In this document: piece after piece, positions 1 to 5,801 of the stretch
Numbering within the stretch: position 1 is the stretch's first letter
Layout of the letters: each line of letters begins with the position of its first letter
NCBI RefSeq assembly: GCF_004912155.1
Contig: NZ_STGX01000009.1
Coordinates: forward strand, 25,254 to 57,523
DNA length: 32,270 nucleotides
Reading direction: 5' to 3'
Origin: Glycomyces paridis
Lineage (GTDB): Bacteria > Actinomycetota > Actinomycetes > Mycobacteriales > Micromonosporaceae
The notes under the pieces: generated by a model
Seen by the model: the letters and a program-made list of their open reading frames with translations, nothing else
Databases searched by the model: none
What the model was told of the DNA's origin: nothing
Program-made: the position numbers and the translations under genes

Positions 1-845
1 GTCGAGTAGGGGATCGGCTTCCCCGCCTCGTTGCGGAACATGAACGCGTCCTCGTCGGGGGAGATTTCGGCGAGCAGCATCCGCGTCAGCGACGGCCCGA
101 CCCCGACCGTTCGCCGCGAGGCCTTCGTCTTCAGCGGCACGTCGACGTACGCGCCGGCGACCACCCGCATCTGCGCTTCGAACCGGACGCGGCCGGCGAG
201 GAGGTCGACGCGCCGCTGCCGCAGCCCGAGGGCCTCGCCGGCGCGGCAGCCCGTGCCCGCGATGAACGCGGCGAGCGGGCGCCACTTCGGCGGCAGCGCC
301 CCGATCACCTCGGCGAGTTCCTGCTCGGTCAGGAACCGCGGCGGCGACGGCTCCCACTTCGGCAGCTCCGACTCCCCGCACGGGTTCGACCTGATCACCC
401 GCTCTTTGACGGCGGTGGCGAGGCACATGTACAGGTAGCCGTGCACGTTGAGGATGGACTTCGGCGCGAGCGGGTCGTAATCCCCGTCCTCGGGGTCGGC
501 GAGGTCGTCGAGCCACGCCCTGATGACGGCGTGCTCGACCTCGCGGAATGCGAGGTGCCCGAGCCGGTCGACGACGTGCCGCTTGAACCTGCTGGTCTCG
601 GTCTTCCGGGTCTGCTCGGACCCGAACGTCCTTGCATGGCCTTTCCACCAGGCGGCCGCCCACTCGCCGAAGTTCGTGCGGTCGGCGCCGGCCTTGACCG
701 GTCCGAGGTCGATCTTCTCAATCTCCAGGCGCTGCTTGCGCTGCTTGGCTACGGTCTTCGTCGGGAACCCCGACTCCACGGTGACCTTCTTGCCCGCCAC
801 GGTGTCGCGGATTCTCCACTTAGCGCCATGGGGTTCGACCCACAC
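1..845 (-). CDS. int: Tyrosine-family phage integrase, C-terminus beyond window
   Basis: This is a site-specific recombinase that would integrate the phage at attB. The reverse-strand frame has no stop up to the window edge, so 281 residues are visible and roughly 100 (including the expected HxxR and catalytic Tyr) lie outside. The N-terminus has an AP2-like arm-binding segment (WRIRDTVAGKKVTVESGF). A SAM-like core-binding domain spans about residues 55-150. The catalytic domain then begins with GTGCRAGEALGL, where Arg201 is the first catalytic arginine, followed by PLKTKASRRTV, the usual beta-strand segment of the family. The GTG start is the first possible start after an in-frame TGA three codons upstream, and GAGGAGGA precedes it. 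Reading outward at the edge fits a prophage end with attL just left of the window. Confidence 0.93.
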   Translation of the reverse strand, partial: MWVEPHGAKWRIRDTVAGKKVTVESGFPTKTVAKQRKQRLEIEKIDLGPVKAGADRTNFGEWAAAWWKGHARTFGSEQTRKTETSRFKRHVVDRLGHLAFREVEHAVIRAWLDDLADPEDGDYDPLAPKSILNVHGYLYMCLATAVKERVIRSNPCGESELPKWEPSPPRFLTEQELAEVIGALPPKWRPLAAFIAGTGCRAGEALGLRQRRVDLLAGRVRFEAQMRVVAGAYVDVPLKTKASRRTVGVGPSLTRMLLAEISPDEDAFMFRNEAGKPIPYS

Positions 846-876
846 GGCTCCTCCTCACATGGGACCAGGGGGTAAA

Positions 877-917
877 CGGCGGCCCGCGGGTTGGTCCCCA
901 CCACCCGCGGGCCGCCG
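877..917 (-). terminator. Strong hairpin between membrane-protein gene and integrase
   Basis: A perfect 15-bp inverted repeat (877-891 pairs with 903-917, 11-nt loop) is followed, in the leftward direction, by GTTTACC. It lies just after the stop of the 931-1419 gene and just before the integrase start, so it probably ends leftward transcription from the lysogeny genes before int. The T-tract is short, as is common in GC-rich actinobacteria. Confidence 0.75.
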
Positions 918-930
918 AGATCGTGTGCGG

Positions 931-1419
931 CTAACTGAGAGGCCGCGGGCCGAGGCGCCGTTCGCCGAAGTCCGCGAGATTCTCGCGGAGCACCATGCTG
1001 CGGAGGTGCTCGATGTCCTCGTCGGTTTCGGTGTCGTGCTTCTCCATCCTTCCGAGGCGACGTTCGATGGCCTCCAGACGACCGTGGAGCGCCTGAATGG
1101 CCGCGGACTGCCGCTTCAACTCGCGCTGGCTTTCCTGGTGGTTGTCGGCGATCTGCTGTAGCAGCAGTTGTTGACGGGTGTCGGCGGTTTCGTTCCGGCG
1201 CTCGAATCGCCCAGCGGTGTCCTGGACTACGCACCAGGTCCACACGGCAAGGGTGACGCAGACGAGCCACCCGGTGAGGGTGAGTAGGATGCCCTGCTGC
1301 TCGTGAGGGACGAAGGGCCGCAAGGACTGTACGAGGAGAAGGAGAATGGCAGCGGCGGCGGGCACAAAACCAGCCCAGAAGTGCCGAAGTGACGATTTGG
1401 GATCGGTCGGTATAGACAT
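931..1419 (-). CDS. Small two-helix membrane protein with coiled coil, possible superinfection exclusion
   Basis: A 162-aa protein of unrecognised family. Residues about 15-32 (FVPAAAAILLLLVQSL) and 43-65 (GILLTLTGWLVCVTLAVWTW) form two membrane segments. They are followed by a charged helical stretch (about 68-150) rich in Gln/Glu/Arg with heptad-like Leu/Ile spacing, probably a cytoplasmic coiled coil. It sits between int and the repressor on the same strand, where phages often keep genes expressed in the lysogen. Superinfection exclusion or another lysogenic-conversion role is inference from position and topology only. A GGGAG ribosome site lies 8 nt before ATG. Its upstream region (1420-1589) holds two copies of an ATCACCCGATCGG motif also found near the right-end lipoprotein gene. 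Confidence 0.75.
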   Translation of the reverse strand: MSIPTDPKSSLRHFWAGFVPAAAAILLLLVQSLRPFVPHEQQGILLTLTGWLVCVTLAVWTWCVVQDTAGRFERRNETADTRQQLLLQQIADNHQESQRELKRQSAAIQALHGRLEAIERRLGRMEKHDTETDEDIEHLRSMVLRENLADFGERRLGPRPLS

Positions 1420-1514
1420 CTGGAGGGCTCCCTACGGGTCGGGAGTGGACAGAGCGGATGCCGGGTCCCGTGATACGGGTGACGGTGACGTTACCCCTTG
1501 TGGTGTGATGTGGA

Positions 1515-1590
1515 TATCACCCGATCGGGTATCGACAATCGTCTACGTGGAGCGCAACCGGGGGCAAACGTCCTATCACCCGATCGGTGT
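1515..1590. promoter_or_regulatory. Paired TATCACCCGATCGG motif upstream of membrane-protein gene
   Basis: The same 14-mer occurs at 1515-1528 and 1574-1587, 59 bp apart in direct orientation. The first copy continues into a perfect 12-bp palindrome ACCCGATCGGGT (1519-1530). The second ends against the repressor stop codon. A 12-bp reverse-complement match lies at 2399-2410 inside the first HTH gene, and a related dyad lies at 31829-31844. Position in a promoter region suggests a protein-binding operator; the binding protein is unknown. The 1420-1589 gap contains no credible gene. Confidence 0.5.
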
Positions 1591-2057
1591 CAGGCTTCGC
1601 GACGAAGTTCGTCCTCGAGTTCGGTGTCCCAGGTGACGTCGAGCAGCCCGTGAAGTTGGTTCAGGGTGCGCTCAAGATCGCGCCGCCGCTCCGGTGTGAT
1701 GCGGGGCTGATCGAGGGCGAGTTCCATCAGGCGAATGCGTCGGACCAACTCGGATTCTTCGGTGACGGCCGCGGCGCCGGCGGCGGCTGTCGTTTCACGA
1801 GGGGCCAGAACCCAGCCCATGAACGCGAACGGCGCCTCGGGCTTGAGCTTGAGGTTCTTGCAGAACCGCTCGACGGATGACCGTGTCGGCGGCCCTTTTG
1901 ACCAGTCGGCATCGCGCCACAACGTGATCGTCGACCGGGCAACGCCCGACTCGGTGGCGACTCGTGTGATGCCCCAGCCGTGCTGAGACTTCATGGTCTT
2001 GAGGACGAGCCGCACCCACCGTGAGAACGCCGCCAGATCAGGGCCTGTCCGAACCAT
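1590..2057 (-). CDS. HTH transcriptional repressor (immunity repressor candidate)
   Basis: A 155-aa DNA-binding protein. Residues about 23-55 form a helix-turn-helix (GITRVATESGVARSTITLWR), with WGITRVATESGV as helix 2 and the ARSTITLWRDADW region as recognition helix. The C-terminal half has a charged helix (ELVRRIRLMELALDQ, then RRDLERTLNQLHGLL) that could dimerise. There is no S24/LexA-type protease domain. Transcription diverges from the early operon, the classic place for a phage repressor. I chose the ATG at 2057 rather than a longer in-frame extension because upstream codons run through the operator array. One 16-bp dyad (2047-2062) overlaps this start codon, suggesting autorepression. 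Sequence upstream of the ATG has no strong Shine-Dalgarno, so a leaderless mRNA is possible. Confidence 0.8.
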   Translation of the reverse strand: MVRTGPDLAAFSRWVRLVLKTMKSQHGWGITRVATESGVARSTITLWRDADWSKGPPTRSSVERFCKNLKLKPEAPFAFMGWVLAPRETTAAAGAAAVTEESELVRRIRLMELALDQPRITPERRRDLERTLNQLHGLLDVTWDTELEDELRREA

Positions 2058-2332
2058 AGGACCAGGATACGACTTGGCGCGCTGTCGCCGCCGCCAAGAT
2101 GAGCCACGGTTCGACGGTGCGGACCTGGTCTGAAGCTGCGGACGATGCGCACTAGGGGCGATTGTCGTGAGACGCATACCTTGATGGTATGTCCAAACCC
2201 TCGGACATGGTAGGACGCAGTCAATGTGACTAGCGTCACATCGACAATGTATGGTCCGATGCTTCGGACGAGGCGTAAGGTCTGTCCTATGCATCAGACA
2301 GCGAAGGTTCTCTTCTGTCCGCCGGGTCAGAC
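2047..2332. promoter_or_regulatory. Operator array: repeated GTCC-N8-(G/A)GAC dyads in divergent promoter region
   Basis: Sites of 16 bp recur between the repressor and the first early gene: GTCCGAACCATAGGAC (2047-2062), GTCTGAAGCTGCGGAC (2128-2143), GTCCAAACCCTCGGAC (2191-2206), GTCCGATGCTTCGGAC (2254-2269), GTCCTATGCATCAGAC (2284-2299) and GTCCGCCGGGTCAGAC (2317-2332). A weaker one is GTTCGACGGTGCGGAC (2109-2124). Most keep 4+8+4 spacing. Start-to-start distances are 62, 19, 63, 63, 30 and 33 bp. Other dyads nearby are CATACC-N5-GGTATG (2175-2191) and ATGTGAC-N4-GTCACAT (2224-2241). The region is richer in A/T than its surroundings, consistent with promoters. Binding by the 1590-2057 repressor and/or the early HTH proteins is inference. 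Confidence 0.7.
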
Positions 2333-2345
2333 GACCGAGGTCCTG

Positions 2346-2606
2346 ATGTACCACATCGAGGACTTCGCCCAGATCGCCACGACTTCGCGCCGCGAAGTCG
2401 ATCGGGTGATCGCCGACGGCGACATCCCCAAGTTCAAGTGGCACGGGGTGACTCTGGTCCCCGCCGAGGCGCTGAACCAATTCGCGAAGGACGGCCGTGA
2501 GCGACCCGAACGCAGGCAGCAGCCGACCCGAGGGGTCACCACCCGCCCCGAAGCCGAAACCGCAGCCGCGACCCCGTGGGAGGAGCTGACCTATGAACCG
2601 CGCTGA
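2346..2606 (+). CDS. Small HTH DNA-binding protein (Cro- or excisionase-like)
   Basis: An 86-aa protein with a MerR/excisionase-type winged HTH: MYHIEDFAQIATTSRREVDR, then VIADGDIPKFKWHGVTLVPAEAL, where the 'DGDIPKFKWHG' segment matches the wing of HTH_17/Xis proteins. The C-terminus is low-complexity and charged. It is the first rightward gene after the operator region, so Cro-like control or excision are the likely roles. The ATG at 2346 is chosen because GAGG lies 5 nt upstream. Earlier in-frame ATGs (2226, 2289) would put operator dyads inside the coding region. A reverse copy of the ATCACCCGATCG motif lies inside at 2399-2410. Confidence 0.75.
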   Translation: MYHIEDFAQIATTSRREVDRVIADGDIPKFKWHGVTLVPAEALNQFAKDGRERPERRQQPTRGVTTRPEAETAAATPWEELTYEPR

Positions 2607-2841
2607 ATCCCTGACGACGTATCCGGCCGGCCTCTCCGACAAGCACGAGGCGGCGGCATGGCTCGGCGTTTCGGTCTCCTGGCTGGAGAAGGCCGCCGCC
2701 GCCCGCGAGGTCCCGCACACCAAGGTTGCCAACCAACTGCGGTGGAGCCCCGATCACCTCCGGGCGATCGTCGAAGCGAACGAGGTCCAGGTCTGGCAGC
2801 CCACCGCCACCGCTCGCCGAGGCCTTCGCGCCGTCGGCTGA
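2593..2841 (+). CDS. Small excisionase-like HTH protein
   Basis: An 82-aa protein. Residues 15-60 (LSDKHEAAAWLGVSVSWLEK through REVPHTKVANQLRWSPDHL) follow the HTH_17/MerR-like pattern of phage excisionases: 'l...eaA.wLgvs..wl...a....ip..kvg...rw...dl'. The last 20 residues look disordered. The ATG overlaps the end of the preceding gene by 14 nt and has GGAGGAG 7 nt upstream, so the two HTH genes are translationally coupled. This is the better candidate for the recombination directionality factor. That would be confirmed only by showing excision activity with the integrase. Confidence 0.75.
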   Translation: MNRAESLTTYPAGLSDKHEAAAWLGVSVSWLEKAAAAREVPHTKVANQLRWSPDHLRAIVEANEVQVWQPTATARRGLRAVG

Positions 2842-2881
2842 AACGTCCTGGTCGGCGCTTGAGGAGTCGCCGATCAGGTCA

Positions 2882-2912
2882 GGGCCCGCCCGGGGGAACG
2901 GGGGGCGGGCCC
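2882..2912 (+). terminator. 10-bp hairpin directly upstream of tRNA
   Basis: GGGCCCGCCC (2882-2891) and GGGCGGGCCC (2903-2912) form a perfect stem with an 11-nt G-rich loop. It lies after the second HTH gene and 11 nt before the tRNA 5' end. There is no T-tract, so it may be an actinobacterial-style terminator or a processing/attenuation hairpin. Confidence 0.5.
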
Positions 2913-2923
2913 GCTCTCCTCGA

Positions 2924-2997
2924 CGCGGCGTAGAGCAGCACGGCAGCTCGCCCGGCTCATACCCGGGAGGTCGGAGGTTCAAATCCTCCCGCCGCTA
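2924..2997 (+). tRNA. tRNA with CAU anticodon, initiator (fMet)-like
   Basis: A full cloverleaf is visible. The acceptor is CGCGGCG with CGCCGCT, and the D stem is GAGC/GCTC. The anticodon stem is CCCGG/CCGGG around CTCATAC (anticodon 2958-2960). The variable loop is AGGTC, and the T arm is GGAGG-TTCAAAT-CCTCC, ending with A73. Two initiator hallmarks are present: position 1 C faces 72 U (unpaired), and the D-stem pair is A11-U24. The third, three consecutive G-C pairs at 29-31/39-41, is only partly kept (29-41 is C-G; 30-40 and 31-39 are G-C). The loop ends in C38 where bacterial initiators normally have A. CCA is not encoded (CGA follows), as in many actinobacterial tRNAs. It lies inside the early phage region, not at an att end, so it is phage cargo rather than the integration target. 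Confidence 0.88.
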
Positions 2998-3012
2998 CGA
3001 CAGACGAGAAAA

Positions 3013-3039
3013 GCCCCAGCCGATTGCACCGGCCGGGGC
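3013..3039 (-). terminator. Hairpin with oligo-T on the leftward side
   Basis: GCCCC-A-GCCG (3013-3022) pairs with CGGC-C-GGGGC (3030-3039) with one A/C mismatch and a 7-nt loop. On the reverse strand it is followed by TTTTC, so it looks like an intrinsic terminator for antisense (leftward) transcription. On the plus strand it is followed by no T-run and would be read into the early operon leader, where it could instead act in attenuation. Confidence 0.45.
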
Positions 3040-3077
3040 GGATCTCGAGGACCAAGACCCTTGAAAGGAAAGTCCTC

Positions 3078-3521
3078 ATGATCAGTACCGATCAGCCTAC
3101 CGACTCCGAGGTCGACTACGCCACCACCCTTGCCGCGGAGGAGGACCGCGAGGTCCGCGCGACCCACGCCGCCCTCGTCGACGGCCTCCAAGACCTCGCC
3201 GACTTCCTCGCCGACCACGGCCCCATGTCCGGCCTCACCGGCCGCTACACCTCGGGCTACGTCACCATGTCGATCACGCGCGGCCTCGACGGCTCCACGA
3301 TCGAGCGCCTCGACCAGCTCGCCGCGATCGGGCGGGCCCTCGGCGGCGCCGAGATCCAGCGCACCGACCTGGCCTCCGTGCCCCGCGCCTACTACTACGT
3401 CGAGCGGAAGTTCAGCGACGCCGTCTACTACCGGGCAGAGACCACCGTCGACCTTGACGAGATCGACGATGCCGCGGCGGCGCTGGCCGAGGCCATCGCC
3501 GAGCAGGGCGGTGCGCTCTGA
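3078..3521 (+). CDS. Hypothetical acidic early protein
   Basis: A 147-aa protein I do not recognise. It is acidic, with a helical N-terminal half (EVRATHAALVDGLQDLADFL) and a C-terminal region ending in a long Asp/Glu/Ala helix (DEIDDAAAALAEAIAEQG). No catalytic motif, signal peptide or membrane segment is seen. The ATG at 3078 has AAAGGAA 8 nt upstream, and the longer in-frame start would overlap the 3013-3039 hairpin. It opens the main early operon and its stop overlaps the next start (TGATG). Position suggests a regulatory or host-takeover role, but nothing in the sequence shows it. Confidence 0.7.
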   Translation: MISTDQPTDSEVDYATTLAAEEDREVRATHAALVDGLQDLADFLADHGPMSGLTGRYTSGYVTMSITRGLDGSTIERLDQLAAIGRALGGAEIQRTDLASVPRAYYYVERKFSDAVYYRAETTVDLDEIDDAAAALAEAIAEQGGAL

Positions 3522-3808
3522 TGTTCAACCACCGCAACCCGAACCACCGCGCGCAGCGCGCCCGCTGGGCCGCGCTCCGCGCCGAGGCCGACCACCAGAC
3601 CGCCGCCCACTTCGCCGGCGAGATCGTCGACGTCCGCAGGCCCGACGGGGCCGGGGTCGACACGGTCCGGATCATCACGATGTGGACCGAGCCGGCCTCG
3701 GGCACGCCGATGCTGACCGTGATGGCCCACCCGCACGGCCTGCTGTCGCGCACGGTCCGCGCTGACGCCGTCGTCACCGGAGACGGCGCCCCGGGGGTGG
3801 TCCTGTGA
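3521..3808 (+). CDS. Hypothetical early protein
   Basis: A 95-aa basic protein. The N-terminal helix is rich in Arg/Ala (NHRAQRARWAALRAEADHQT), followed by what looks like a small beta domain (EIVDVRRPDGAGVDTVRIIT, then TPMLTVMAHPHG). No known family is recognised. It starts inside the preceding stop codon (TGATG) and its own end overlaps the next start (GTGA), so it is translated as part of a coupled chain. Codon use matches its neighbours. Confidence 0.65.
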   Translation: MFNHRNPNHRAQRARWAALRAEADHQTAAHFAGEIVDVRRPDGAGVDTVRIITMWTEPASGTPMLTVMAHPHGLLSRTVRADAVVTGDGAPGVVL

Positions 3809-4101
3809 CGACCATGCCCGAGGAGGCCACCCAGACCCCGACCGCCCTGGCCGAGGTGATCTACGGCGGCGGCCTGACCGTCCGCCGCCGCGTCGCCGAC
3901 ATCGACACGCCCGCCGGCGCGGCCCGCCTCGTCCGCCTCCTGGACGAGATCATCACCGCCGCCCAGGAGCTGCGCGGCGCCGCCGCCCACATCGTCGGCG
4001 ACGACGAGGACGAGCCGGAGCCGCTCGCCGGCGAGTGGGTCGCCCTCACCGCCGACCGCGAGTACGGCATCCACCCCGAGACCGGGGGAGGTCGACGATG
4101 A
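3805..4101 (+). CDS. Hypothetical early protein
   Basis: A 98-aa acidic protein without a recognised domain. A central helix (GAARLVRLLDEIITAAQELRGAAAHIV) is followed by an acidic linker (GDDEDEPEPLAGEW). The GTG start overlaps the upstream stop; an internal ATG at 3814 is an alternative. The tail overlaps the next gene by ATGA. Function unknown. Confidence 0.65.
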   Translation: MTTMPEEATQTPTALAEVIYGGGLTVRRRVADIDTPAGAARLVRLLDEIITAAQELRGAAAHIVGDDEDEPEPLAGEWVALTADREYGIHPETGGGRR

Positions 4102-4220
4102 TCGCCGCCCTCGGCCTCGCACTCGCCGTCGCCTCCGTGGCCCTCGGCCTGATCCTCGGCCTCACCGCCGGCGCCTCCTCGGACACGCCGACCGACCTCG
4201 ACGGGAGGCGCTGGTCATGA
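4098..4220 (+). CDS. Tiny membrane protein (40 aa)
   Basis: MIAALGLALAVASVALGLIL begins a single hydrophobic helix covering about residues 2-25, followed by a short polar tail ending in DLDGRRW. The ATG overlaps the preceding TGA (ATGA), and GGGGGAGG lies just upstream. It is the first of three consecutive small membrane proteins joined by overlaps. Such proteins in early phage operons can block superinfection or alter the host envelope, but no function can be assigned from sequence. Confidence 0.6.
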   Translation: MIAALGLALAVASVALGLILGLTAGASSDTPTDLDGRRWS

Positions 4221-4510
4221 CCTCCCAGACCCGCATCAACACCGCCCTCCGCACCGGCGAAGTCGGGGCCGTCGTGGTCCTGGCCGTCTTCGCCGACGCG
4301 GCCGCGCTCGCGCTCGCCGTCGTGGTCCTGGCCGTCGCCCTCGGCGCGGTCGCGGCCGCATGGCAGGCGACGAGGGTGCGGCTGCGCGAGGTCACCGCGC
4401 ACGACACCGCCCAGTACATCGCCCTCGCCCGCGTCGAGTCCTCGCGGTTCCCCGCGGGCCTGGACGACGACCTGGCCGCCCGGACCCGAGTGCACCGGAG
4501 GACCGCCTGA
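4217..4510 (+). CDS. Small membrane protein (97 aa)
   Basis: A hydrophobic block of about 35 residues (from GEVGAVVVLAVFADAAALAL to ALGAVAAAWQ) forms one long or two tightly spaced membrane helices. After it comes a polar C-terminal region (RLREVTAHDTAQYIALARVE). The start overlaps the preceding stop (ATGA), with GGGAGG upstream. It is the second of the three-gene membrane cassette. No family recognised. Confidence 0.65.
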   Translation: MTSQTRINTALRTGEVGAVVVLAVFADAAALALAVVVLAVALGAVAAAWQATRVRLREVTAHDTAQYIALARVESSRFPAGLDDDLAARTRVHRRTA

Positions 4511-4704
4511 TGGACCCCGTACTCGCCGTCATCCTCGCGGCCGTGCTCACCGCCGCCGGGCCCCTCGCCGTCGTGGCCGCGATCATCCGCGCCACCGCCG
4601 TCCCGCGCCCGGCCCCGCGACACCGCCGCCCGCGGCACGTGCCACGCCTTCCCGCAGTCCCCGCCCGTGAGCTGGCCGCGCTGGCGGCCGGCGCCCAGAC
4701 CTGA
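4510..4704 (+). CDS. Small membrane protein (64 aa)
   Basis: One hydrophobic helix (VLAVILAAVLTAAGPLAVVA) near the N-terminus is followed by a strongly basic Arg/Pro/His tail (RPAPRHRRPRHVPRLPAVPA). By the positive-inside rule the tail should face the cytoplasm. The ATG lies in TGATG with the preceding stop. It ends the membrane cassette and is followed by a GC-rich hairpin. Function unknown. Confidence 0.6.
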   Translation: MDPVLAVILAAVLTAAGPLAVVAAIIRATAVPRPAPRHRRPRHVPRLPAVPARELAALAAGAQT

Positions 4705-4709
4705 CACCC

Positions 4710-4744
4710 GGCGGGGCGCGCCCTGGCTGGTGCCGCGCCCCGCC
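4710..4744 (+). terminator. 11-bp GC hairpin closing the membrane cassette
   Basis: GGCGGGGCGCG (4710-4720) pairs perfectly with CGCGCCCCGCC (4734-4744), loop 13 nt, followed by CCTTCCCTTT. It falls in the only sizeable gap of this part of the operon, so it is a partial terminator or an mRNA-stabilising hairpin. Confidence 0.55.
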
Positions 4745-4764
4745 CCTTCCCTTTGGAGCACAGC

Positions 4765-5034
4765 ATGACGAAGACCAAGTACACCGAGGCTGACGCCGCC
4801 TGGGACGCCCCGCTCAACACCGACGAGGCCGACCTCGACGTCACCATCCCCCACGACGACACCGACACCGAGGAGAAGGACGCGCCGACCTGGTCACCTG
4901 GCGACCTGTGCCGCGGCGGCGCCTGCCCCGACCACGGCGACTGCGTCTGCGGCGCCCCCTTCGACTGCGACGAGTGGCGCTCCGGCGTCTGCGACGGCTG
5001 CTACCAGTCCCGCGACGAGATGGGCGGCGAGTAG
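4765..5034 (+). CDS. Acidic Cys-rich putative zinc-binding protein
   Basis: An 89-aa protein. The first half is acidic (Asp/Glu/Thr-rich), and the second half has eight cysteines in CxxxxC/CxC/CxxC spacing (LCRGGACPDHGDCVCGAPFD, later GVCDGCY), which looks like a small zinc-binding module. The ATG is preferred over an upstream in-frame TTG because TGGAG lies 6 nt before it. It follows the 4710-4744 hairpin and precedes the 254-aa conserved protein by 2 nt. Role unknown; protein or nucleic-acid binding is possible. Confidence 0.65.
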   Translation: MTKTKYTEADAAWDAPLNTDEADLDVTIPHDDTDTEEKDAPTWSPGDLCRGGACPDHGDCVCGAPFDCDEWRSGVCDGCYQSRDEMGGE

Positions 5035-5036
5035 CC

Positions 5037-5801
5037 ATGGTGCACACCGACAGCGAGCAGATCCACGATTCCCGTACCCGGTTCGCGCGGGAGACCGCGC
5101 AGCACGAGCTGACGATCATCCACGACGACGGGCCCTTCCGACACCTCCGGTTCGCCCGGCCCGGCTCCTCGGGCTACTGGGTCGAAATCACGACCGTGCC
5201 CGGCGCGCTGGTCTTCCGCGGCGACGGCGACACCTGGACGTTCGCCCGCACCGAGGACATGTTCGCGTTCTTCCGCGGCGACGGCGGGTCGATCAACCCG
5301 CAGTACTGGGCCGAGAAGATCACCGACGGCCGCGACCGGGCCCGCCATTACGACGAGGACGCCTTCCGCCGCGTGGTCCTGGAGGAGTTCAGCGAGCGCC
5401 TCGTCGACGGCGAGATCCCGCTCGACCGCGCGGGCGAGGCGCTGACGCGCTTGGCCCGCGGCGTCCTCGACGACGAGACCGTCGCCGACGAGGCCGAGGC
5501 ACGGGCCGCCCTGGAACGCTTCGAGTTCCCCGTCGGCGGCGTCGCCGGCTCGGTTGCGCGCTTCGCCGACACGTGGGAGTGGGATTTCACGCGCTGGGAC
5601 TGGTGGTACCTGTGGGCCTGCCACGCCATCGTCCACGTCATCAAGCTCTACGACCAGGCCAAGGCGTGCCCGGAGTGCCAGGGCGAGTGCGGCACCCACA
5701 ACACCACGGTCATCGCCGACACGAACGGGGGCACCGCCTCCCGGCGCTCGTGCGACCCGAAGGCGACCGTCACCGTGGCGACGACGGGGGACCTGCTGTG
5801 A
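5037..5801 (+). CDS. Conserved actinophage protein of unknown function
   Basis: A 254-aa protein. The motif around residues 75-95 (AFFRGDGGSINPQYWAEKI) and the following helical region I associate, from memory, with a protein found in many actinobacteriophages and prophages with no assigned function. The C-terminal part has a Trp-rich stretch (WEWDFTRWDWWYLWACHAIV) and a late CPECQGECGTH cysteine cluster. It could be a cytoplasmic protein that contacts membranes via the aromatic patch, but there is no clear transmembrane helix. The ATG follows the upstream stop by 2 nt. The final GTGA overlaps the next gene. Confidence 0.75.
   Translation: MVHTDSEQIHDSRTRFARETAQHELTIIHDDGPFRHLRFARPGSSGYWVEITTVPGALVFRGDGDTWTFARTEDMFAFFRGDGGSINPQYWAEKITDGRDRARHYDEDAFRRVVLEEFSERLVDGEIPLDRAGEALTRLARGVLDDETVADEAEARAALERFEFPVGGVAGSVARFADTWEWDFTRWDWWYLWACHAIVHVIKLYDQAKACPECQGECGTHNTTVIADTNGGTASRRSCDPKATVTVATTGDLL

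Noticed and set aside
441..1161. Plus-strand open frames over the integrase and membrane-protein region
   Set aside because: They are antisense to the integrase with its clear catalytic motif, and to the two-helix membrane protein.
2226..2345. N-terminal extension of the first HTH gene from ATG 2226
   Set aside because: It would overlap three operator dyads, and the extra residues do not extend the HTH fold. ATG 2346 has a proper ribosome site.
2924..2997. tRNA considered as an attB/attL integration target
   Set aside because: It lies about 2 kb inside the phage, downstream of the repressor and HTH genes, while the integrase points out of the other side; a target tRNA would sit at the prophage end.
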